Assembly (NCBI GenBank): GCA_023397655.1
Contig: JAEWTW010000014.1
Span: 1-39,739 of the forward strand
DNA: 39,739 nt
Reading direction: 5' to 3'
From: Bacillota bacterium
Lineage (GTDB): Bacteria; Bacillota; Clostridia; Christensenellales; SZUA-584
Made by a program: the position numbers and the translations under genes. This document shows positions 32,001-39,739 of the stretch, one piece after another. The notes under the pieces are model-generated. The model saw only the letters and a program-made list of their open reading frames with translations, had not been told where the DNA came from and made no database searches. The first letter of the stretch is position 1. Each line of letters begins with the position of its first letter.

Positions 32001-32473
32001 CGTGCAATATCTTCAATCCCCGCCCCAATCAGAGCCGCCAGATCATCCGGCTTCAGTTCTATCTGATGGCCGATTTTACCCGCACTCACGATGATGGTTT
32101 CCTGTAGTATGCAATTGCTGTCGATCACGGTGCGATACTGCTTCTTCATGCCGATGGGGCTGCACCCGCCCCGGATATACCCTGTCACCTTGTTGATATC
32201 CGCCACGCGAATCATCTCGACGGACTTCTCATCCACGGCTTTGGCAGCAGCCTTTAAGTCCAGTTCCATCGCAACGGGGATTACGAAAACGTAATACTCC
32301 CGGCTCGCGCCCTGAGCCACCAGCGTCTTGAACACCTGTTCCGCTGGCCGTCCTATCTTTTTCGCGACGGACACACCATCTATTGCGCCATCGTCCGGCA
32401 TATATTCATGCGCCATATAATTGACATTGGCGCTATCCAATACTCTCATCGCGTTTGTTTTGAATCCGGCCAT
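31997..32473 (-). CDS. ybaK: YbaK/EbsC-type aminoacyl-tRNA(Pro) deacylase
   Basis: A 158-residue protein with the YbaK pattern: KTNAMRVLDSANVNYMAHEY, VSVAKKIGRPAEQVFKTLVAQG, YYVFVIPVAMELDLKAAAKAV and GYIRGGCSPIGMKKQYRTVIDS. Family members deacylate cysteinyl-tRNA-Pro and related mischarged tRNAs. The ATG at 32473 is preceded by AAAGGAT; the longer open frame to 32545 lacks a ribosome site. It overlaps the methyltransferase stop tail to tail. Confidence 0.9.
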   Translation of the reverse strand: MAGFKTNAMRVLDSANVNYMAHEYMPDDGAIDGVSVAKKIGRPAEQVFKTLVAQGASREYYVFVIPVAMELDLKAAAKAVDEKSVEMIRVADINKVTGYIRGGCSPIGMKKQYRTVIDSNCILQETIIVSAGKIGHQIELKPDDLAALIGAGIEDIAR

Positions 32474-32593
32474 GAATGTCTGATCCTTTCGTCGTGTGCC
32501 GGCACCCATTATACCATAAATCTCCGCCTGTTTCATCCCCCGCAAATAGGTTTATCAAGCAATCGACATCTTTTTCCATTAATAGGAGGGCAT

Positions 32594-32962
32594 ATGCTTC
32601 TGGGCAGGCTGAGAAATCCGGGCGGTTTCACGCTCATAGAGATGCTGCTGGTGGTGGCCATATTGGCCGTACTGGCGCTGCTGGCTATTCCCCGTCTTAC
32701 GGGCACCATACAAGATTCGGAAGACAACATGGACATTGCTAATCTGGCGATACTCAACCGCGCCACAGCGGTATACGCTGAAAATACGGGTACGAGAGAG
32801 CACGTGTTTGACGGCGTTCCGGATGATGAGGCCCGCATGCAGGTACTGGTGGATGCCCGCCTTCTCGGGCAAGCCGTTGTGCCGCAGCAGCAGGATGCAT
32901 GCTTCATGTGGAATGGAGCGTCCCAGTGCTGGGAGCTGTCAGCAAGCGGCAGTCAGCAGTAG
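32594..32962 (+). CDS. Type IV prepilin-like protein (orphan)
   Basis: A 122-residue protein with a short basic leader (MLLGRLRNPGG, 1-11), then the prepilin peptidase site G-FTLIEMLLVV (about 11-21), followed by a hydrophobic N-terminal helix (VAILAVLALLAIP) and a small polar head ending CFMWNGASQCWELSASG, with two Cys that may form a disulfide. It resembles ComGC-like pseudopilins. ATG 32594 has GGAGGG 3 bases upstream. No other pilus, competence or secretion gene is adjacent, so the assembly machinery must be elsewhere. Confidence 0.82.
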   Translation: MLLGRLRNPGGFTLIEMLLVVAILAVLALLAIPRLTGTIQDSEDNMDIANLAILNRATAVYAENTGTREHVFDGVPDDEARMQVLVDARLLGQAVVPQQQDACFMWNGASQCWELSASGSQQ

Positions 32963-32994
32963 ACAAAATCCAAAAGCACGATCGGGCAGTTGTA

Positions 32995-33750
32995 TCAATT
33001 ACCGCTCCGTGCACGCCGTGTCATGCGGCTCATCAGCCGCCCCAGCTTTAGTGAAAACAGATAGGCCAGCCGCGTCTGAAACTGCTGTCCTGTGCTGTGG
33101 CAGATGATGAATCCCTTTTTGCCGATACGGCGCGCCAAGCCACGCCCCACCTTTTCCGGGTCCGCCATCATCTGCGGCGGCACGGGCAGCGGAGACGACG
33201 ACGCCGTGCGCGTCAGCGGCGGGTGCAGCAAACGCACATTCACTCCCGCTTCGGCACATTCGATATCAAGGCATCGGGCCAGCGCTTCGATCGCCCCCTT
33301 GCTGGATGCGTAAGCCGTAAGCCCCTCAAAGCCCGTCACGCCCACACCTGAGCTGACAAAGCACAGTGTCCCGCTTTTCTTCGCCTTCATCTGCGGCAGC
33401 ACACAGCGAGCCAGATTCACCGCGCCTCCGAAGTTCACATCGTATACCCGATGCATATCCGCAGCACTTGTGCCTTCAAACGGCGCAAACATGCATACGC
33501 ATGCATTATGCACCGCAATGTCCAGGCCGCCCCAGCGTTCCAGCGCTTCAGAAACACATCGCTGCACATCCGCGTTGTCGGACACATCCCCGGCGCACAC
33601 AATCAGCACCTCCGGTTGCTGTCGTGCCAGCTCCTCCAACCTGTCCGTTCTCACGTCCAGCACCGCAACGCGATGCCCGTCCTTGAGGAACTGCCGGGTC
33701 ATGTGCCAGCCGATGCCGTCGTTACCGCCGGTGATCATGATGTTTGACAT
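32995..33750 (-). CDS. SDR-family oxidoreductase
   Basis: A 251-residue short-chain dehydrogenase/reductase. It has a GGNDGIG cofactor turn (about 8-14), an HNACV block in place of the common NNAG, the catalytic Ser in FVSSGVG and the catalytic YASSK. The last 40 residues are basic and hydrophobic (LAYLFSLKLGRLMSRMTRRARSGN), which could attach it to membrane. The substrate and NAD(P) choice are not readable. It ends 33 bases before the prepilin stop, and it follows the DUF815 gene by 12 bases, so it is probably co-transcribed with it. Confidence 0.88.
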   Translation of the reverse strand: MSNIMITGGNDGIGWHMTRQFLKDGHRVAVLDVRTDRLEELARQQPEVLIVCAGDVSDNADVQRCVSEALERWGGLDIAVHNACVCMFAPFEGTSAADMHRVYDVNFGGAVNLARCVLPQMKAKKSGTLCFVSSGVGVTGFEGLTAYASSKGAIEALARCLDIECAEAGVNVRLLHPPLTRTASSSPLPVPPQMMADPEKVGRGLARRIGKKGFIICHSTGQQFQTRLAYLFSLKLGRLMSRMTRRARSGN

Positions 33751-33762
33751 GTGAAGTCTCCT

Positions 33763-34944
33763 TCAACCCTTTGCCCTCAGTCCGTTGATGAACTGGCGCG
33801 CGGCTCTGGGGCTGCGCCCCGCGCTTGCGAAACGCTCCGCCTCCAGGTCCAGCGTCTCCCGGTCCAGCGCAAGACCGGCTTCATCGGCCAGCGCGTGCAC
33901 GATGTCCAGATACTGCTGTTTGTTTGGTTTGAAATAACCCAGCGTCAGCCCAAACCGCGCAGACAGCGCAAGCAGCTCCTGCATCGTCTCGTTGCGGTGC
34001 ACATCGTCGCCGCCTTCCCGTTCCGAGAAACGCTCCTTGATCAGATGCCGACGGTTGCTCGTCGCGTACACCGCAATATTGCCGCTGCGCGCGGACGCCG
34101 AGCCCTCCAGCACCGCTTTCAGTGCGTAGAACTCGTCACTCTCCTGTACAAAGGAAAGGTCGTCGAGGAACAGTATAAATTTGAGCGGGTTGTGCCGCAA
34201 TTCCTCCATGACGGCGGGGATATCTCCTGCCTGTCTCTTGTTCAGCTCTACCAGCCGAAGGCCCCTGTCGTAATATTCGTTGACCAGCGCCTTCACAGTG
34301 GACGACTTACCGGTTCCCGCGTCGCCGTAAAGCAGTACGTTGGCGGCAGGTTTTCCGTCCAGCAGCGCCAGGGTGTTTTCCGTCACAGCCTTTTTCTGCC
34401 GCTCATACGCTATGAGGTCGGAGAGCCGCACCACATCCGGGTTTTTCACCGGCGTAATGGCGTTGTCACGCACGACAAACATGCGGTACGACGCGTATAA
34501 GCCAAAGCCGCTTGTCCCCAGCGTCTGCATGCGTTCACGATAGGCCGACGTCAGATCGACGGGAGATGTCCGCCATGCAGGCAGATATCCGGGATACCCG
34601 AGCGTACCGGTCACATCCTCGCTCTTAAGGCCCGCTATGGCTTCCAGCGTCTCCAGTTCGCTTTTGAGACAGACCTCCAGTTCAGCGTCAGGGGACAGTC
34701 CCCGCGCGTGCCGCCTCACGTAGATGTTATCATCCTCCAGCACACGGTCCTTCACATATTCCGCGAGGCTGAAGCTCCGGCTAAAAAGCGCCTCTGTAAA
34801 TGCTGCATAGGCACTGACACGCTTGACCGCTTCCCCGCTCTCACCCAGCAGCGCTGCCAGACGGCTCAGCACCGGGTCAGCCTTGAGCGCACTGAATATC
34901 ACCAGCGCATGCCAGCGCAGCAGCAGATCATATAGCTTATCCAA
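33763..34944 (-). CDS. DUF815 AAA+ ATPase
   Basis: A 393-residue ATPase with Walker A GDAGTGKS (207-214) and Walker B FILFLDDLSF (256-265). It matches DUF815 proteins, whose role is unsettled. The N-terminal region (about 1-190) is helical. The start is a TTG at 34944 with AAGGGG 8 bases upstream; a TATAAT-like -10 (minus strand, 34978-34983) lies before it. It is followed 12 bases later by the SDR gene. Confidence 0.88.
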   Translation of the reverse strand: MDKLYDLLLRWHALVIFSALKADPVLSRLAALLGESGEAVKRVSAYAAFTEALFSRSFSLAEYVKDRVLEDDNIYVRRHARGLSPDAELEVCLKSELETLEAIAGLKSEDVTGTLGYPGYLPAWRTSPVDLTSAYRERMQTLGTSGFGLYASYRMFVVRDNAITPVKNPDVVRLSDLIAYERQKKAVTENTLALLDGKPAANVLLYGDAGTGKSSTVKALVNEYYDRGLRLVELNKRQAGDIPAVMEELRHNPLKFILFLDDLSFVQESDEFYALKAVLEGSASARSGNIAVYATSNRRHLIKERFSEREGGDDVHRNETMQELLALSARFGLTLGYFKPNKQQYLDIVHALADEAGLALDRETLDLEAERFASAGRSPRAARQFINGLRAKG

Positions 34945-35036
34945 AACTTGTCCCCTTCACTTTAATTGTTACGTCTCATTATAGTTCGGCAAACGAGCCA
35001 CGTCCAGCATGCCTGTGATCGGATAAAAGCAGGTTG

Positions 35037-35065
35037 AAAAAGGGAGCGGCAGTACCGCTCCCTTT
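35037..35065 (-). terminator. Intrinsic terminator of the large repeat gene
   Basis: An 11-bp perfect stem (35039-35049 with 35055-35065, loop CAGTA) is followed on the minus strand by TTTTTCAACC. It lies 25 bases after the stop of the repeat protein. Confidence 0.9.
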
Positions 35066-35089
35066 CAGTCATGCTTTTTGGGTCTTGAT

Positions 35090-38000
35090 TTAGTTCAATG
35101 CCTGCTTGATCGCCTCTTTGAGCTTACCCGCGGTGGTATAGAAATCCACGCTGGAATCGCTGCTGACATCCTGTACGATCTGCTGACGCTCACCCATAAA
35201 TGTCACTGCAAATGTGTAGCTTGTCGGCAACAGTTCTTTAAATGCCAGCGTCTTGCCCATGTTGTTCCATCCGCCGGCATAGAAGGAGACATCGCCGCCG
35301 ATAGGTCCGAGAACAGGTATTTTGATGGTTTTTCCAAGCACCTTGGTTTTCGCGTACAGGTTTACCGTCACCAGCTTCGTACTGAATACCACCTTGGCAT
35401 TATCCGCAACATTCTGCGCCTTTTGTATGCTGGCCCCCTGGTAGTCCACTTTGAATGTATAGCTCACCGGCAGCAGTTCCACTGTTTCAGATGTTTCACC
35501 GTCGCCGAAGGTCTTCCAGCCGCCTGCGTAGAAGGAAGCGCCGCCTTTCAGCGGCAAGCCTGCCGAACTCAGCAGCTTGAAGGAAACCGGTACTGTTTCA
35601 AACACCACGTTTGCATCAGCTGCAACATCCTGAGCTTTCTGCATGTAGCCGCCCATATACGTCACGCCGAACGTGTAGCTGACCGGCAGCAGTTCCATCG
35701 TTTCAGGCGTTTTGCCATCCGTACCAAACGTCTTCCAACCGCCTGCGTAATACTTCGCGTCACCTTCCAACGAGTCACCCTTTGAACTCTTCAATGTGAA
35801 CGAGACCGACACCGTTTCAAACACGACGTCCGGATCCGACGCCACATTCTGCGACTTCTGCACATAGCCGCCGGCATACGTGACGCCGAAGGTATAGCTG
35901 GCGGGCAGCAGTTCCATCGTCTCAGGCGTTTTGCCATCTTCACCAAATGTTTTCCAACCGCCCGCGTAATACTTTGCTTCGCCCTCCAGCGATTCGCCGG
36001 ACGAGCTCTTCAGTTCAAACGATACGGGTACCGTTTCAAACACGACAACCTGGTCTGCTCCCACATCCTGTGATTTCTGTACGTAGCCGCCGGCATATGT
36101 CACACCGAAGGTATAACTCGCCGGAAGCATTTCCATCACGCCAGTGGTCTTGCCATCGGCAAACGCCTTCCAGCCGCCAGCGTAATACTTCGCGTCGCCT
36201 TCCAGTTCAGTGCCGCCGGAGCTCAGCAGCTTGAATACCACGCCTTTGGTCTGGAACACAACAAACGAGTCCGACGCCAGATTCTGAGACTTCTGCACAT
36301 AACCGCCGCCGTACGTCATTCCAAAAGTGAGGCTCTTGGCCTGATTGCCTTCCAGCAATCCGAAGTAAACACCGTCGCCGCCGGTCGTTCCCATCACGCT
36401 CCAGCCGCCGTTATACGCCTTGACTTCGCCGCCGGACAACCCCGCACCGGTGCTGCTCAGCAGCCGTACACCGACAATCGTCTTTTCATAAGCTTGTCCT
36501 GCCGCCGGTGTGATATAAAACCGCTGGGTAGGAAATCCGCTCTTCTTAAGTTCAAACAGCGTGTTCACCGGCAGCATCTCGACCGCGCCGGTATAATTGT
36601 GCCAGCTTGTGTTGTAGTAATCCAGTGTGCCGCCTGCATAATGGAGTAACACAGAACCTGTCTGGAACGTGACTGTGGGATTGACACTCACATCCACATT
36701 GTCGGTCTGCTGGCGCGAGCCGCCGTAGGCTACCGCAAATGAGTATTTAACCGGCAGCATCTCCATAACGGCCGTCGTTGTCCCTTCGCCGAATGTTTTC
36801 CAGCCCCCTGCGTAATAGGACGCGCCGCCTTCCAGCTCAGCACCCTTGGAATCCAGCAGCTTGAAGGCCACCGGAACTGTGGTGAACACCACTTCGGAAA
36901 CAGCGCTGATATCCACATTATCTTTCTGCTGACGCGCACCGGCGTATGTTGCCGCAAAGGAATATTTTGCAGGCAGCATTTCCATCGTGCTGTTGGCCGC
37001 AGCCTCAGCATTATCGCCAAAGCCGCGCCATCCGGCAGCGTAATATTCAGCACCGCCCGTCAGCAGCTCTCCTGTGGAACTGAGCAGTTTGAAGGCAATC
37101 TTTTTGGTCTGGTACAAATAATACGGGTTGCTCGCCATGCTCTGATTGATCTGAATGCTGCCGCCTTTGTAGTTCATGGTAACGCTTGTAGCGTTCTTAC
37201 CTGCGGGCAGCTGTAGCAGCGCGAGGCCGCTGGCATCGGTCGTTGCCGCATTGTTTACCCAGCTTCCCGCATAATATGATACGGTGCCGCCCGCAAGGCC
37301 GTTGCCGCTGCTGTCCTTCAGCGAGACCACCGCGAGGTTGGCGCTATACGCTGTTCCGCCGATCGTCAGCTCCTGCGTCACGGTCGGTTTGCCGGAGCTG
37401 CTGAACGTGAACCTGTATGTCCCCGGGAACAATGCCATCGGAGAAACAAATGTGATCGTTGATCCACCGGCGCTGTATCTGATGGTACCCGGAAAGTTGA
37501 GTGTTACCACAGTCGCGACAAACGTGTAATCCAGCTTGTCGCTGCCTTCATCCGCCGTCACATCCACCGGTATATAACCTGAGCTGGTCTTATTCACCGA
37601 TGCTGACATGTTATAAGAACCGGCAAACAGCTCCTTCATGGCGATGCCGCTGCCATCCGTGGTGCCGAAGGTAAGCGTCGAGCCGCCGGCCTGATACTTG
37701 ATTTCCGAGCCGCTGATCGGGGCGCCATTGCTATCCTGCACCTTCACTTTGGCTTCGTCTGTTTCAAAGGTATAATCCAGCTTATCGTCGCCGCTGTCTG
37801 CCGTAACATCCACGGAAATGTAACCTGAACTCGTTTTGGCATACGCCGCGGACATGTTGTAAGAACCGGCAAACAGTTCCTTCATGGCAATGCCGCTGTC
37901 ATTCGTCGTTCCGAAGGTGAGCGTCGAGCCGCCGGCCTGATACTTAATCTCCGAACCGCTGATTGGGGCACCCTTGGAATCCTGCACCTTGACCTTGGCT

Positions 38001-39739
38001 TCGTTTGTCTCGAACGTATAATCCGCCACGCCGCTGCCGGCTGCGGTGACGTTGACAGGTGTGTATCCGGAGCCTGTCTTGCCATATGTCGCGGACATGT
38101 TGAAGGAACCGGCAAACAGCTCCTTAACGGCGATGCCGCTGTCGTTCGTCGTTCCGAAGGTGAGCGTCGATCCGCCGGCCTGATACTTGATCTCCGAACC
38201 GCTGAGCGCCCCGCCCTTGGAATCCTGCACTTTCACTCTGGCTTCACTGGTCTCGAAAACGATCAGCCCGCTCGTATCGCTGAGTGCGACTGATTTAGAC
38301 ATGCTCGTCTTCTCGTACGTGGCTGTCAGCGTATACTGACCGGCAGCAAGGTCAAGCACAAGGCAGCCGTTTTCATCCGTACTGCCCAGGCTGTGAGTCG
38401 AGCCGCCATAGACGCCCTTGATGGCCACGCCTTCCAGCGGCGTACCGTCGCTCGTCTGCACCTTCACGGTGGGCACGCTGACCGCCATCAGCATAACCTC
38501 CGGCGATACATCAAACCTCTCGCTGCGGTGAACGGTTAGGCTCTTAAACTGAGCCGTAATAAACACGCTCTGGTCAGCATCCGCAACTGCGATGGGATCG
38601 AAGGTGTATGTCGCCCTGCTGGTGGAAGCGTCCCACGAGAAGCTCTTGGGTACAATCGCCACGGGCGTGCGATCGTTGATCACAACGTTGACTTTGGCTG
38701 TGCTGGCCGTCGGCGTCGTGCTCAGCAGGCTGTTATACTGCACGGTAACCGTGCCGTTGTCAGCCGCCACATACCATATAGGATCGGAAGCCGCAACGTT
38801 GAACCGCGAGCTTCGGTGGCTTGTAAAATCCTTATACTGCGCCGTAACGAACACGCTCTGATCATAGTCCCTTGGCTTGATCTCATCAAAAGTGTACGTA
38901 GCGCGCTTTTGCGCCGCGTCCCAGCTGAACGATTTGACTGCTAGAGCGACCGGCGTGCCGTCGTTGATGACTACATTCATCTTGACGGTGTCGGCCGTCG
39001 GAGTGTACTTAAGTTCATTGTTATACTGCACTACGGCAGTACCGTTGGAAGCGGACACATACCACACCGGATCGGACTGTGGCTCTTCCACTGTTACGGC
39101 CGCTACTTCAAACCTTTCGCTTCGGTGCACGGTAAAGTTCTTGAACTGCGCCGTAATGAAGACGCTCTGCTTAACGCTCTTAGGCGCGATGGGCTCAAAG
39201 GTATACGTCGCCCTGCTTGTGGAAGCGTCCCACGAGAAGCTGTTGGGCACAAGCAGCGTGGGTGTCCCATCATTGATCACAACATTTACTTTTGCTGTAT
39301 CCGCCGAGGGGGTTGAGCTCAGTGCGCTGTTATACTGCACCGTGACGGTGCCGTTGCTGGCAGCCACGTACCATATCGGGTTGGTCGCTGCGATGGCAAA
39401 CCGGTCACTGCGGTGGTTCGTAAAGTCCTTGTACTGCGCCGTGACAAACACGCTCTGATCATGATCTTTAGCCTTAACTGGTGTAAACGTGTAGGTTGCG
39501 CGTTTATTCCCCGCGTCCCAGCTGAAAGATTTAACCGGCAGCGATACCGGTGATCCGTCATCGATCACCATCTTCATTTTAACGGTATTCGCCGTCGGTG
39601 TGACCGTCATCTGGCCGTTATACTGCACAACGGCAGTGCCATCGGAAGCAGACACATACCAGACAGGATCGGATTCTTCCAGAATCACCGCTTCCAAATC
39701 GGCTAATGCGACTGGCACTTCCATTTTTTTATCTTCCGG
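35090..39739 (-). CDS. Very large modular repeat protein, probable surface protein (partial)
   Basis: The frame is open to the right edge. A Met at 39724 exists, but it has only a weak ribosome-like GGAAG and no signal peptide follows, so the true start is probably outside. At least 1,544 residues are visible. Four 96-residue modules come first (from residues 19, 115, 218 and 314 of that Met), of alternating A-B-A-B type, each beginning PVWYV or PIWYV and containing VQYN, SFSWD, RATYTF and HRS. Then come three close repeats with KVQDS and KYQAGGSTLTFGTT, then about ten repeats of some 70 residues carrying YYAGGW-type motifs and ELLP-[AV]-[SK]-Y-[ST]-F. All look like beta-rich sandwich modules of the CnaB/prealbumin sort. 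The C-terminus (AGKLKEAIKQALN) has no LPXTG or SLH domain, so its anchoring is unknown. Functions such as adhesion are inference. Confidence 0.85.
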   Translation of the reverse strand, partial: PEDKKMEVPVALADLEAVILEESDPVWYVSASDGTAVVQYNGQMTVTPTANTVKMKMVIDDGSPVSLPVKSFSWDAGNKRATYTFTPVKAKDHDQSVFVTAQYKDFTNHRSDRFAIAATNPIWYVAASNGTVTVQYNSALSSTPSADTAKVNVVINDGTPTLLVPNSFSWDASTSRATYTFEPIAPKSVKQSVFITAQFKNFTVHRSERFEVAAVTVEEPQSDPVWYVSASNGTAVVQYNNELKYTPTADTVKMNVVINDGTPVALAVKSFSWDAAQKRATYTFDEIKPRDYDQSVFVTAQYKDFTSHRSSRFNVAASDPIWYVAADNGTVTVQYNSLLSTTPTASTAKVNVVINDRTPVAIVPKSFSWDASTSRATYTFDPIAVADADQSVFITAQFKSLTVHRSERFDVSPEVMLMAVSVPTVKVQTSDGTPLEGVAIKGVYGGSTHSLGSTDENGCLVLDLAAGQYTLTATYEKTSMSKSVALSDTSGLIVFETSEARVKVQDSKGGALSGSEIKYQAGGSTLTFGTTNDSGIAVKELFAGSFNMSATYGKTGSGYTPVNVTAAGSGVADYTFETNEAKVKVQDSKGAPISGSEIKYQAGGSTLTFGTTNDSGIAMKELFAGSYNMSAAYAKTSSGYISVDVTADSGDDKLDYTFETDEAKVKVQDSNGAPISGSEIKYQAGGSTLTFGTTDGSGIAMKELFAGSYNMSASVNKTSSGYIPVDVTADEGSDKLDYTFVATVVTLNFPGTIRYSAGGSTITFVSPMALFPGTYRFTFSSSGKPTVTQELTIGGTAYSANLAVVSLKDSSGNGLAGGTVSYYAGSWVNNAATTDASGLALLQLPAGKNATSVTMNYKGGSIQINQSMASNPYYLYQTKKIAFKLLSSTGELLTGGAEYYAAGWRGFGDNAEAAANSTMEMLPAKYSFAATYAGARQQKDNVDISAVSEVVFTTVPVAFKLLDSKGAELEGGASYYAGGWKTFGEGTTTAVMEMLPVKYSFAVAYGGSRQQTDNVDVSVNPTVTFQTGSVLLHYAGGTLDYYNTSWHNYTGAVEMLPVNTLFELKKSGFPTQRFYITPAAGQAYEKTIVGVRLLSSTGAGLSGGEVKAYNGGWSVMGTTGGDGVYFGLLEGNQAKSLTFGMTYGGGYVQKSQNLASDSFVVFQTKGVVFKLLSSGGTELEGDAKYYAGGWKAFADGKTTGVMEMLPASYTFGVTYAGGYVQKSQDVGADQVVVFETVPVSFELKSSSGESLEGEAKYYAGGWKTFGEDGKTPETMELLPASYTFGVTYAGGYVQKSQNVASDPDVVFETVSVSFTLKSSKGDSLEGDAKYYAGGWKTFGTDGKTPETMELLPVSYTFGVTYMGGYMQKAQDVAADANVVFETVPVSFKLLSSAGLPLKGGASFYAGGWKTFGDGETSETVELLPVSYTFKVDYQGASIQKAQNVADNAKVVFSTKLVTVNLYAKTKVLGKTIKIPVLGPIGGDVSFYAGGWNNMGKTLAFKELLPTSYTFAVTFMGERQQIVQDVSSDSSVDFYTTAGKLKEAIKQALN

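Noticed and set aside
39319..39561. Short frames in other registers within the large repeat gene
   Set aside because: They are out-of-frame readings of the repeats, so they recur at the same period as the repeats.
1..39739. CRISPR arrays, tRNA and rRNA genes, IS elements
   Set aside because: No regularly spaced short repeats with spacers, no tRNA cloverleaf pattern or rRNA sequence, and no transposase-like proteins were seen. The repeats at 35090-39739 are coding.

Overview
The window looks like chromosomal DNA from a GC-rich Bacillota bacterium, most likely a Clostridia-class anaerobe. The evidence is a T-box leader, strong GGAGG-type ribosome sites with several TTG starts, LrgAB, PspA, a PdaA-like deacetylase, ferredoxin-type aldo/keto reductase and many class-typical small families (DUF1848, DUF1801, symporter small subunit). 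Placement below class is not supported. I see no rRNA, tRNA, CRISPR, IS element or phage gene.

Layout. (1) 1-2424: the 3' end of a T-box riboswitch, then an XRE-cupin regulator and an acyl-CoA synthetase, closed by a strong terminator. (2) About 2425-4600: a sharply AT-rich island holding one gene. It encodes an AIPR-type putative anti-phage protein with an N-terminal PD-(D/E)XK-like nuclease region and a C-terminal cold-shock-like domain. Its promoter carries a 15-bp direct repeat. This is the best candidate for an undescribed system. (3) 4657-10444: amino-acid permease, metallophosphoesterase, a DUF1801/methyltransferase/SnoaL-like operon whose last gene is frameshifted, and a coupled secernin-like peptidase and KptA pair on the minus strand. 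(4) 10482-11635: a multi-hairpin repeat and lrgAB. (5) 11814-16001: ECF sigma factor, membrane-anchored partner, ABC exporter and small membrane proteins. (6) 16050-21641: aldo/keto reductase, VOC protein, acyltransferase-3, DUF1848, CDP-alcohol phosphatidyltransferase, alpha/beta hydrolase. (7) 21777-23640: a PspA / GIDE-like / unknown three-gene operon, probably membrane stress. (8) 23951-26885: PdaA-like deacetylase and a sodium:solute symporter with its small subunit. The symporter operon is preceded by a promoter, two abutting leader repeats and an intrinsic terminator, so it is probably attenuated. (9) 26963-29349: ABC exporter operon with its own XRE regulator. (10) 29496-34944: GNAT, DUF4304-like, two prolyl-tRNA trans-editing homologues (ProXp-ala/PrdX type and YbaK type), a methyltransferase, an orphan type IV prepilin-like gene, an SDR and a DUF815 AAA+ ATPase. 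(11) 35090 to the right edge: a very large repeat protein, probably a surface protein, cut by the window edge.

Most genes are in short operons with 4-base stop/start overlaps. Starts were chosen from ribosome binding sites and several are shorter than the longest open frame. Functions of family members are from general knowledge; no database search was run.
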